NCBI GenBank assembly: GCA_949292905.1
Contig: CASFAV010000011.1
Location: 22,499 to 86,498 of the forward strand
DNA from: an uncultured Eubacteriales bacterium
GTDB lineage: Bacteria > Bacillota > Clostridia > Christensenellales > DTU072
Direction of reading: 5' to 3'
DNA: 64,000 bases
Position 1 is the stretch's first letter, and each line of letters opens with the position of its first letter. Below the pieces are notes generated by a model. It saw nothing but the letters and a program-made list of their open reading frames with translations, searched no databases and was not told the DNA's origin. Both the position numbers and the translations under genes were made by a program. Shown one piece after another: positions 47,452 to 54,676 of the stretch.

Positions 47452-47604
47452 ATGAACAACTGCAAACGTATCGTTAAGACAGGCGAGAAACCCGGACAGG
47501 GCACTTACAGCTGCACCAGCTGCCACACGAAGGTATCCCTCGGCGCGGGAGACAAAATGCCCCCCTGCCCCAGCTGCAGCAACGACAGCTTCTGCGCCGA
47601 ATAA
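47452..47604 (+). CDS. Small zinc-ribbon protein (50 aa)
   Basis: The 50-residue product has two Cys pairs spaced for one zinc ribbon: 'YSCTSCHTKV' and 'PPCPSCSND', plus Cys4 and Cys48. AAGGAGG lies 6-7 nt before the ATG and a rho-independent terminator follows 43 nt after the stop, so this is a real stand-alone gene. The central 'GTYSCTSC ... MPPCPSC' resembles the short ribbon found in many Bacillota proteins of unknown role. It lies divergent from the BspA-like lipoprotein gene. No clear promoter could be picked in 47302-47440. Confidence 0.85.
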   Translation: MNNCKRIVKTGEKPGQGTYSCTSCHTKVSLGAGDKMPPCPSCSNDSFCAE

Positions 47605-47646
47605 TTGAAGCGCAAGCAAGCCCGCGGAAAACCTCCGCAAACGTTT

Positions 47647-47672
47647 AATCCCGCTTCCGAGCGGGATTTTTT
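47647..47672 (+). terminator. Terminator of the zinc-ribbon gene
   Basis: AATCCCGCT / AGCGGGATT with a 4-nt loop (47647-47668) followed by a T-run to 47672. Confidence 0.88.
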
Positions 47673-47744
47673 CTTGTATATAGCCGCCCAAACGCCCACC
47701 TCTTACGGCAAAGCCGCCTGACGACGCGTCGCGCGTAAGAAGAA

Positions 47745-48203
47745 TCAGCGCTTTTTCTCGGGATAAGGTATTTCGAGTTCTATCGTGACCGGACCTGAAT
47801 TGACCTGCTCTATAGTCATGTCCGCGCCGAAAACGCCGTATGCCACGTTCACTCCGAGCGCTTCAAGCTCTTTTCCCGTATAAAGGTAAAGAGCTTTCGC
47901 ACGAGCCGCTTCTTCCGCTCCGGTAAAGTCCGGACGGTTCCCTCTCGAACAGTCCGCGCACAACGTGAATTGCGACACGAGCAACACCGAATACCCTTTA
48001 TCGGATACCGAATAATTGAGTTTGTCGTTCTCGTCTGCAAAGATACGCATACGAGATATCTTTGAAGCGATCGCGTCCGCAGTCTTCTCGTCGTCCCCTT
48101 TCGCCACTCCGAGATAGACGACCAGCCCCGCGCCCACTGAAGATATTTCCCTTCCGTCCACGCTCAACCGCGCCAACGTCACTCGCTGTATCAGAGCTTT
48201 CAC
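47745..48203 (-). CDS. dtd: D-aminoacyl-tRNA deacylase
   Basis: DTD removes D-amino acids (and glycine from tRNA-Ala) from mischarged tRNAs. The product has 152 residues with the two signature motifs that form the active site across the dimer, 'LVSQFTLCADCSRGNRP' and 'NSGPVTIELE'. The start codon is GTG at 48203, fixed by AAGGAGG 6 nt upstream. It lies 88 nt downstream of the terminator of the structured RNA on the same strand. Confidence 0.95.
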   Translation of the reverse strand: MKALIQRVTLARLSVDGREISSVGAGLVVYLGVAKGDDEKTADAIASKISRMRIFADENDKLNYSVSDKGYSVLLVSQFTLCADCSRGNRPDFTGAEEAARAKALYLYTGKELEALGVNVAYGVFGADMTIEQVNSGPVTIELEIPYPEKKR

Positions 48204-48291
48204 CTGATTCCTCCTTTATTTCTGCGATATTCAGATAATCTTATCCGCGCGGGATCCGTTTCCGCTCAAGGCGGCTTCCCCGCGCTTTTTC

Positions 48292-48321
48292 AAAAAAAGT
48301 GCGGCTACCCTGAACCGCACT
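48292..48321 (-). terminator. Terminator of the structured RNA
   Basis: On the minus strand AGTGCGG and CCGCACT pair around a 10-nt loop and run into seven T (48298-48292). The U-run exists only on this strand and so fixes the direction of transcription. Confidence 0.92.
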
Positions 48322-48514
48322 TCAACACCGGAATACCGTTAGAATTAAGGATTAACAAACCCGCATTTGTGCAGGTGGGCGAACTGTCGCTCCCTTTTGT
48401 CTTCCCCTGGCGTCGGGCTTTCGCCCGGGGGGCTTGACATTATGAGCCGAACGCGTAAGCCCTTTTAGTTGTTAGGGTTAAAAATCTTCTTAACCTAACG
48501 CATATCCCAGTGTC
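48292..48514 (-). ncRNA. Independently transcribed structured RNA of about 220 nt, class uncertain (raiA-like or 6S-like)
   Basis: No open reading frame fits here, yet the stretch has its own consensus promoter and a strong terminator. The RNA's 5' part (ACACUGGGAUA, then CGUUAG) pairs with its 3' part (CUAACG, then UAUUCCGGUGU) in a long closing helix of 17 bp interrupted only by a small bulge. Inside it are at least five hairpins: GGUUAA/UUAACC; GGGCUU/AAGCCC; CGGGC-GAAA-GCCCG with a GNRA loop; GCGA/UCGC extended by GG/CC; and CCUGCA-CAAA-UGCGGG. A multi-hairpin core in a long closing helix fits the raiA RNA of Bacillota better than the rod of 6S RNA, but I cannot confirm either. It lies upstream of dtd. 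Confidence 0.8.
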
Positions 48515-48517
48515 TAT

Positions 48518-48546
48518 ATTATAGCACCGGTGCGGGATAATTGCAA
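48518..48546 (-). promoter_or_regulatory. Promoter of the structured RNA
   Basis: Minus-strand TTGCAA (48541-48546) and TATAAT (48518-48523) with exactly 17 nt between. Transcription would start at about 48514-48511. The promoter lies just downstream of the stop codon of the lipoprotein gene at 48574. Confidence 0.9.
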
Positions 48547-48573
48547 TACCCAATTTTTAACTCGCTTCAACTC

Positions 48574-50328
48574 TCAGAACAGCCTCAGCAATCCGCCGTT
48601 ATATATAGCGACGAAGAAATTGGTATTGTCGGTAGAATTCATCGTTACCGAAGCTCCCGAATCCGTGAGTATCGAATTGCGGTTCACGTTGGCGAAATTG
48701 TTGTTAGAAGTATTCGTCGTCGCGAGCGTGGCGTAGCGGTTGGAGGGCTTCTCCACGGTCACGGCAACCGTATAGCCGAGGTTTTCCCTGCCTATATTGC
48801 ACATATAGAAGCCGTCCGAAGAAGTGGTCACGGTGAAATTACGCGTAGGACTGTCGGACTTGGTGGCGACGAGGGTAACGGTAACTCCGCCGAGCAGATG
48901 GTCCCTTCTCAGATCGACGAACGGCGAATTTTCGTCGTCGGAAACGTAAATATAGCCGCATACCGAATACATTTTGTCCATCGTGAGGTCGGATACCTGA
49001 TACGCTTCCGCCTGGAAGCCTGTCATCGTGTAAGCGGAGAATTTCTCCGTGGCGGACGTGGAAGAGTTATAACGCTTCATCTCGTAGGTCACGCCGCGCA
49101 CCGCTCTCAGATACACCGTCGGAGTCCACGCCGAAACCCCGTACTTGACTGAAGTGGAGGTTATCACGCCGGTCATGTTGAGCCCGTCGAGCATCGCTTT
49201 CTGATTAGTTCCTGTCTGCGCCGAAACGGAGGAAGAATCGGAACCGTTCACCGTGTAAAGGAACCAATGTAACACCGCCGTGTCCGCGGCGTACGCTTCC
49301 GCTATATATGTCGAAGGATATTTGGAGGAGAACGCTTCCCTGAATTCGAGATACGCCACGTTGCGCTTTATCCTGAGATAAGCGCCGGAGTCCCCTTCTT
49401 CCGTCCACACCACTCCGTCGGTCTGCTCCTCTATACCGGTATAGTTCTCGCCGTAACTGGAGTAGAAATGTTCGTCCGACTCCACCATGTCCATCACGAC
49501 GCCGTAACCTGCGAGCTTTTCCACTATCGCGGAATTATAGGTGAGCGCGGAGCCTAACGTGGTCTGTTCTCTGTAATCCACTATAGTGGAATCGCCGGTG
49601 TTGGCAAAATACGGATTGAGTATATCTATTCTGTTGGGAATGTATTCGGAGCCGATAAGTCCCGCGTTATACATTTCCTCGAGATAATCGGCGCAGGAAA
49701 GCGCAAGGTTCGCGCCCACGTTCACGCCGGTGAAACGCACTTCCATCATATTCTTGTCGGTAGAGCCTTTGAGCGCTTCGGAATTGACCTTGAGCCACGC
49801 CGCCACGAAAGCTTCGGTAAGATTGAAAGAAGCGGCGGAAGTTACGCTGCTGCCGTCCTGCTTTATATAAGTCATGCGGGAAGCGGAATAGATCTTCGAA
49901 TTTACGTTCTGATAGGTGTCGTCCGCGAAATTCTCGTAATGGAATACGCCGATATTGAAGAAATTCCTCGTCCAATAGTGGCTTAAACTCGTGTGGAAAT
50001 TCGTGGCGGAACTGCTGAGCACGCCCGAAGTGGAATATACGTCCGGATCGAGGTTGGTGGTGAATTTGTCGTCGTAGTCGCCTGTCCCGGGGAATATTAT
50101 CACGGTGGGACGGTTTCTTATGAATTCCGTCGCATTGCCTTCGGAATCGAGCCACTCTATCGTGAGCGCATGCTCGGGAAGCCCCTCGGGAGCCGTCACG
50201 GAAGGCACTCTCACTTTGTACGAACCGACTTCGGGACCGTTGTCTTCGTCGTCCTTACATGCGATGAGCAGTCCGCAACATGCGGCTATCACCGCGATAA
50301 GCAAAATCAAAACGAAAAATCTTTTCAT
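48574..50328 (-). CDS. Lipoprotein with alpha/beta-hydrolase-like domain lacking the serine nucleophile, plus C-terminal beta-sandwich domain (584 aa)
   Basis: A lipoprotein signal ends at Cys24 (LLIAC). Residues 72-86 ('RPTVIIFPGTGDYDD') look like the oxyanion-hole strand and loop of an alpha/beta hydrolase. The expected nucleophile elbow reads GVNVGAN (201-207), with Asn203 where Gly-x-Ser-x-Gly hydrolases have Ser. A later 'RIDILNPYF' strand would be next. The last 130 residues ('GVTVTLVATKS', 'TTSSDGFYMCNIG') resemble a Cna-B/carboxypeptidase-regulatory beta domain. It may be an inactive hydrolase used for binding, or a divergent enzyme. The assignment is by pattern only. It is transcribed alone from its own promoter. 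Confidence 0.6.
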   Translation of the reverse strand: MKRFFVLILLIAVIAACCGLLIACKDDEDNGPEVGSYKVRVPSVTAPEGLPEHALTIEWLDSEGNATEFIRNRPTVIIFPGTGDYDDKFTTNLDPDVYSTSGVLSSSATNFHTSLSHYWTRNFFNIGVFHYENFADDTYQNVNSKIYSASRMTYIKQDGSSVTSAASFNLTEAFVAAWLKVNSEALKGSTDKNMMEVRFTGVNVGANLALSCADYLEEMYNAGLIGSEYIPNRIDILNPYFANTGDSTIVDYREQTTLGSALTYNSAIVEKLAGYGVVMDMVESDEHFYSSYGENYTGIEEQTDGVVWTEEGDSGAYLRIKRNVAYLEFREAFSSKYPSTYIAEAYAADTAVLHWFLYTVNGSDSSSVSAQTGTNQKAMLDGLNMTGVITSTSVKYGVSAWTPTVYLRAVRGVTYEMKRYNSSTSATEKFSAYTMTGFQAEAYQVSDLTMDKMYSVCGYIYVSDDENSPFVDLRRDHLLGGVTVTLVATKSDSPTRNFTVTTSSDGFYMCNIGRENLGYTVAVTVEKPSNRYATLATTNTSNNNFANVNRNSILTDSGASVTMNSTDNTNFFVAIYNGGLLRLF

Positions 50329-50394
50329 CGTTTTCTCCGTCTGTAGTACTGTCGAACGCGCTACGGTTTAAGTATGCGCGCCGAATTCCATAAT

Positions 50395-50423
50395 ATTATA
50401 TATTACATTAAAGTGAAAGACAA
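50395..50423 (-). promoter_or_regulatory. Promoter of the hydrolase-like lipoprotein gene
   Basis: Minus-strand TTGTCT (50418-50423) and TATAAT (50395-50400) with a 17-nt spacer, about 65 nt before the start codon. Confidence 0.8.
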
Positions 50424-50503
50424 GAGATTTCAAACTGAATTTACGCTGTAAGCTGCGCTCCGCTTGCGCAGCGTCGAATTATCCGTACTGAGAGCGTATT
50501 TTG

Positions 50504-50533
50504 TTGATTTATATCGCGGGCGTATGCTATAAT
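50504..50533 (+). promoter_or_regulatory. ilvB operon promoter
   Basis: TTGATT (50504-50509), an 18-nt spacer and TATAAT (50528-50533) preceded by TATGC, an extended -10. The leader is only about 43 nt; no T-box, leader peptide or attenuator fits in it. Confidence 0.75.
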
Positions 50534-50582
50534 ATCAGATATTTGACATAGCGGAGCATAAACCGGCAAAAAAAGAGGTGAT

Positions 50583-52106
50583 ATGAGGTTAAGCGGAGCG
50601 CAAACCGTCGTAAAGACGCTCGAAGAATTGGGTATAAATACGGTATTCGGATATACCGGCAATTACGCCATGCCCGTATTCGAAGCGCTCGAAAGGAGCT
50701 CCCTCTCACTCGTCGTGCCGACGAGCGAGGTCTGCGGCGCGCACGAAGCGGACGGCTATTACCGCGCTTCCGGTAAGGTAGCCGCCGTGCTCTCCACGTC
50801 GGGGCCGGGAGCAACCAACCTCGTAACGGGGATAGCCACGGCTTATATGGACTCCGTTCCCCTGCTCGCGATAACCGCCAACGTACCCACATATAAACTC
50901 GGTAAAGACTCCTTCCAGGAAGTGGACATCACGGGGATAGTCACGCCCGTGACAAAATACGCTCACATCGTCAAAAACGCGGACGAACTCGAACGCGAAA
51001 TAAAGAAAGCTTACGCTCTCGCCGTGTCGGGAAGAACGGCGCCGGTGCTCATAGACATACCCTACGACGTACTGCTCGACGAAACGGAATACCTTGGTCT
51101 TCCGCTGCCGGCGTACCGCGCGCCGGAAGCGAAAGACGCCGACGTATCGGAAGCCGCCCGTATACTCAACGAAGCCAAACGCCCCGCTATTCTGGTGGGC
51201 GGCGGTTGCGCTGGCGCGGGAAAAGCCGTGGCGGAGCTTGCCGAAAAGCTGAAAGCTCCCGTATTCGCCACCCTTCGCGGGATAGGCACGACGGACTCGG
51301 AAAGAATGATCGGCACCGTCGGCAGCTGCGCGCCGCGAGCATTTAACAGGCTGTATGCTTCCGCAGACGTTATCCTTGCTTTGGGTACCCGTTTTTCGGA
51401 CAAAATGCACTCAAAGCCCAATAAACGGCAATATATCCATATCGACGTGGACAATGCGGAACTCGACAAGATAGTACCCGCGACTTCGGCGATATGCGCG
51501 CGGATAGCGGACGTCGTTCCCGCGCTTACCGAGAAATGTAACGAGAGAAGTGAAGCGTGGTACGCGCCGGTAGAAAGACCTCGCGCTCAAAGCGCCGTCG
51601 TTCGTTTTGCCGAAGCCGTGGCGCGCGCCGATCTCGACGGCACGCTCATCGCCACCGACGTAGGCAATCATCAGATAGCAATGCTTCAGGCGCTGAAAGG
51701 AAAAACTTCCCGCGAGATAATCTCCAGTCTCGGACTGGGTACGATGGGCTTCGGTCTCCCCGCTCTCATCGGCGCGATGAAAGCGAGCGGCAAACGCGGT
51801 ATCCTCTTCACGGGCGACGGCTCCTTCAATATGAACGTAAACGAGCTTGCCACGGCGGTAGAATCGGGACTCGATATGAGCATCGTGATAGCCAACAACC
51901 GCGAGCTCGGCATGATCAAAAATCTCGAACGCCGCCGTAAAGACGGTTGCGGCGAAGAAGTCACGCACACGCCGAAGGTGAACTACGCGCTCGTCGCGCG
52001 CGCTTTCGGAGCGAAGGGCAGAAAAGCAAGCGTCGGGAACATAACCGCCCTACTCGATTCGAAAGAGCCGGGCGTAACCGTCTACGACGTTAAAATAAGA
52101 GGATAA
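50583..52106 (+). CDS. ilvB: Acetolactate synthase large (catalytic) subunit
   Basis: This thiamine-diphosphate enzyme joins two pyruvates to acetolactate (valine/leucine) or pyruvate with 2-oxobutyrate (isoleucine). It shows the catalytic Glu region 'TSEVCGAHEADGYYRASG', 'STSGPGATNLVTGIATAY', 'DVGNHQIAMLQ', 'GLGTMGFGLPALIGA' and the ThDP/metal motif 'GDGSFNMNVNEL...NN'. At 507 residues it is shorter than the usual 550-580, mainly in the C-terminal part, and the usual 'FGYPGGA' reads 'FGYTGNY'. Linkage to ilvN and cimA makes the role clear despite this divergence. Confidence 0.9.
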   Translation: MRLSGAQTVVKTLEELGINTVFGYTGNYAMPVFEALERSSLSLVVPTSEVCGAHEADGYYRASGKVAAVLSTSGPGATNLVTGIATAYMDSVPLLAITANVPTYKLGKDSFQEVDITGIVTPVTKYAHIVKNADELEREIKKAYALAVSGRTAPVLIDIPYDVLLDETEYLGLPLPAYRAPEAKDADVSEAARILNEAKRPAILVGGGCAGAGKAVAELAEKLKAPVFATLRGIGTTDSERMIGTVGSCAPRAFNRLYASADVILALGTRFSDKMHSKPNKRQYIHIDVDNAELDKIVPATSAICARIADVVPALTEKCNERSEAWYAPVERPRAQSAVVRFAEAVARADLDGTLIATDVGNHQIAMLQALKGKTSREIISSLGLGTMGFGLPALIGAMKASGKRGILFTGDGSFNMNVNELATAVESGLDMSIVIANNRELGMIKNLERRRKDGCGEEVTHTPKVNYALVARAFGAKGRKASVGNITALLDSKEPGVTVYDVKIRG

Positions 52107-52144
52107 TCCTAAAGTTACCCCGAAAAACAGAGAGGTAAAACATT

Positions 52145-52651
52145 ATGACAGGACAGGACAAACATTATTTATCTATGCTCGTCGAGAACGTGGCGGGCGT
52201 ATTGAGCCGCATTTCGGGGCTTATAGCCCGCAGAGGCTACAACATAGACTCCCTGTCGGTATGCGCTACGGAAGACGCGCGCTACTCGCGCATGACGATC
52301 GAGCTCCAAGCGGACGAGAGGACTTTCAAGCAGATACAGGCTCAACTCGGAAAACAAGCCGAAGTCGTCCGGCTCGTCGAGCTCAACGCTTCGGACAGCG
52401 TACTGCGCGAGCTCCTGCTCATCAAGATACGTTGCGACAAAACTCAGATTCCGGAGATAGCCGATCTCAATTCCATATACAAAGCCAAAACCGTTGACAT
52501 CACCTCTTCGAGCATGACTCTCGAACTTACGGGAAAAGCGGATAAGCTGGACAGCTTCATCGATATGCTCCGCCCCTACGGGATAATAGAAATGGCGCGA
52601 AGCGGATCTTCCGCTCTTCAGCGCGGAAGCGGTTGTCTCAGAGAAGGTTGA
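52145..52651 (+). CDS. ilvN: Acetolactate synthase regulatory (small) subunit
   Basis: The N-terminal ACT domain ('YLSMLVENVAGVLSRISGLI', 'ARRGYNIDSLSV') senses valine and activates the catalytic subunit; the C-terminal half has 'LRELLLIKIRC' and 'VDITSSSMTLELTG'. The 168-residue length is standard. AGAGAGG lies upstream of the ATG at 52145. The gene stands between ilvB (38 nt upstream) and cimA (5 nt downstream). Confidence 0.95.
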   Translation: MTGQDKHYLSMLVENVAGVLSRISGLIARRGYNIDSLSVCATEDARYSRMTIELQADERTFKQIQAQLGKQAEVVRLVELNASDSVLRELLLIKIRCDKTQIPEIADLNSIYKAKTVDITSSSMTLELTGKADKLDSFIDMLRPYGIIEMARSGSSALQRGSGCLREG

Positions 52652-52656
52652 ACGTA

Positions 52657-54210
52657 ATGAAAGTCGAAGTCCTCGACACAACGTTGCGCGACGGCGCGCA
52701 ACACAGGCAGGTAAGCTATTCCTCCGTCGATAAGCTCGACGTCATCGCGGCGCTCGACAGGCTCGGCGTGCATTACACGGAATACGGCGCGCCCGGTTTC
52801 GATCCCGCGGCGGAGAAGCTTTCGCATCTCAAATTACCGCTCACCCGTTCCGTGCCCGTCGCTTTCGGAATGACCTGCAAGAAAGGGCTTATGCCCGATC
52901 AAGACGAAAATCTCCGCGCGCTCGTCGGATGCCCTACCGAAACGCTTACGCTCGTAGGTAAATCGCATGCGTTGCAGGTACGCGACGTCCTTAAGACGGA
53001 TCTCGACGAAAATCTGCGTATTATTGAACAGTCGGTAGCTTATGCTACAAAAAACGACAAAACGGTAATATTTGACGCGGAGCACTTTTTCGACGGCTAC
53101 CGCTACGACTCGGAGTACGCCGTAAAGACTCTTACCTCTGCCGTTCGCGGCGGCGCAAAGGTCCTTGCGCTCTGCGACACCAACGGCGGCGCCCTTCCGG
53201 ACGACGTTAAGGAGATAACCGCAAAAATAGTCGGACTTTTTCCCGGAGTGCGTATAGGCATACACTGTCATAACGACAACGGTCTTGCCGTAGCCTCCAC
53301 TCTCGCCGCCGTCAAGGCGGGCGCCACGCACGTTCAGGGAACTTTACTCGGTATCGGAGAAAGGTGCGGAAACGCCAACCTCTCCACCCTTCTTCCTCTG
53401 CTCGTACGCGAGGGCTACGTTAGCGGGATAGATCTTAAGCTTCTTACCCCTATCGCCCGTACCGTGGCGGAGATAACCAATATCACCATACCGGATTCCT
53501 ATCCCTACGTAGGCGCGGGCGCGTTTGCTCACAAAGCCGGACTGCACGCGGACGGCATGCTCAAGGCGGGCGGCAGCTTCGAGCACGTCGACCCCGCTTC
53601 TGTAGGCAATATCCGCCAGCTTCTGCTCTCGAAAGAAGCGGGCAGACATCTTCTTATAGCAAAGCTGAAGCCCTTTTTCCCCGATATAGCGGAGAATGCC
53701 GAAGGGCTCAGGCGTATCGCAGGCGCGCTCAAAGAGCGCGAAGACGCGGGATACACCTACGAAGCCGCCGAAGCGAGCTTCGTCATACTCGCGGGTAAAA
53801 TACTCGATCGCGACGTAACGCGGTTCAAACCGATAGGATATTCGGTAACGAATACTTCCGACGAGCCCGAATGTACTGCCACGACCACCATACGCGTAGG
53901 CGACGTTACGCGTTCGGCATCCGCCAAAGGTCTCGGCCCCGTCCACGCTCTCGATAAAGCGATGAGAGAATGTATGCTCAACTTTTTCCCTTCGATAGAC
54001 AAGGTGAGTCTTATCGACTATAAGGTAAGAGTCATCAATCCGCGATCCGCTACGGGCGCCGCGGTGCGCGTTCTGATCACAACGACGGACGGCAGACATA
54101 TCTGGAAAACGGTAGGCGTTTCGGAGGACATAATACGCGCGAGTTTCGACGCCCTTGCCGACTCCTACCATTTTGCTTTGAGCGATGATTTTGATTTCTA
54201 TTTCGGATAA
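52657..54210 (+). CDS. cimA: (R)-citramalate synthase (LeuA-like)
   Basis: CimA condenses pyruvate with acetyl-CoA to citramalate, which gives 2-oxobutyrate for isoleucine without threonine. It shows 'LDTTLRDGAQ' at the N-terminus, 'LCDTNGGALPDD', 'GIHCHNDNGLAVA', 'VQGTLLGIGERCGNANL' and 'HKAGLHADGM', the pattern of the citramalate synthase subgroup, not of isopropylmalate synthase. A C-terminal LeuA-type dimer/regulatory domain is present (about 400-517). The ATG at 52657 follows GAAGG by about 10 nt; the frame is open 24 nt upstream. It is the third gene of ilvB-ilvN-cimA. Confidence 0.9.
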   Translation: MKVEVLDTTLRDGAQHRQVSYSSVDKLDVIAALDRLGVHYTEYGAPGFDPAAEKLSHLKLPLTRSVPVAFGMTCKKGLMPDQDENLRALVGCPTETLTLVGKSHALQVRDVLKTDLDENLRIIEQSVAYATKNDKTVIFDAEHFFDGYRYDSEYAVKTLTSAVRGGAKVLALCDTNGGALPDDVKEITAKIVGLFPGVRIGIHCHNDNGLAVASTLAAVKAGATHVQGTLLGIGERCGNANLSTLLPLLVREGYVSGIDLKLLTPIARTVAEITNITIPDSYPYVGAGAFAHKAGLHADGMLKAGGSFEHVDPASVGNIRQLLLSKEAGRHLLIAKLKPFFPDIAENAEGLRRIAGALKEREDAGYTYEAAEASFVILAGKILDRDVTRFKPIGYSVTNTSDEPECTATTTIRVGDVTRSASAKGLGPVHALDKAMRECMLNFFPSIDKVSLIDYKVRVINPRSATGAAVRVLITTTDGRHIWKTVGVSEDIIRASFDALADSYHFALSDDFDFYFG

Positions 54211-54676
54211 ACGTAAATATTCGGTATCCGACACTGCGGAAGCTCTTTATAAAGTTTACGCCGACATACGCGGCTACGGCTCGGCGCGAGCAAATTACGA
54301 GCACGGCGCCGACGGTTCGCCGTATCTCGAAGGTTCTCCGTTCGAAGTACACGTCAGTGCCTCGCATTCCGGAGATCTCAACGCCGTGGCTCTTTCCGAC
54401 AAGTCCTGCGGTATCGATATCGAAAAGCTCCGCGACGACGCGGAACTTTTGAGAATTTCAGAGCGTTTCGGCGTAAAAACAAATAACTTAAAGGAATTTT
54501 TTGAATATTTCTGCTCGGCGGAAGCCTACGCGAAAGCGAGCGGCACTCCCCTTCCCGAAGTATTGAAAAACCCGAACGTACACGCTCGGGTATTCGATTG
54601 GTTAGACGGTTATTGCCTCGCCGTATACGGCGAAGGCGTTTTGTTTTACTGCCCTTCCGTTCAGTTCCTGCCGTAA
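54185..54676 (+). CDS. 4'-phosphopantetheinyl transferase, compact Sfp-type
   Basis: This enzyme moves phosphopantetheine from CoA to a carrier-protein serine. The two family motifs are present: 'CGIDIEKL' (Mg-binding Asp and Glu, about 78-85) and 'FCSAEAYAKASG' (about 108-119) in place of the usual '(F/W)-x-x-K-E-(A/S)-x-x-K', so the Lys before the Glu is Ala here. 'HVSASHSGDLNAVAL' is the substrate/CoA-binding stretch. It has 163 residues, short for the class (about 200-230), lacking part of the N-terminal half. The start overlaps cimA by 26 nt. No carrier protein is encoded nearby. Confidence 0.75.
   Translation: MILISISDKRKYSVSDTAEALYKVYADIRGYGSARANYEHGADGSPYLEGSPFEVHVSASHSGDLNAVALSDKSCGIDIEKLRDDAELLRISERFGVKTNNLKEFFEYFCSAEAYAKASGTPLPEVLKNPNVHARVFDWLDGYCLAVYGEGVLFYCPSVQFLP

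Noticed and set aside
47647..47668. Use of the zinc-ribbon terminator as a terminator for dtd as well
   Set aside because: On the minus strand the hairpin is followed by AAACG and not by a U-run, so it can only work well for the plus strand.
48292..48514. tmRNA, RNase P RNA or SRP RNA as identity of the structured RNA
   Set aside because: There is no tag reading frame or tRNA-like CCA end, no RNase P core motifs such as GAGGAAAGUCC, and no SRP Alu or GGAA-loop helix.
50534..50582. T-box or attenuator in front of ilvB
   Set aside because: The leader is only about 43 nt with no specifier stem, antiterminator or terminator hairpin.
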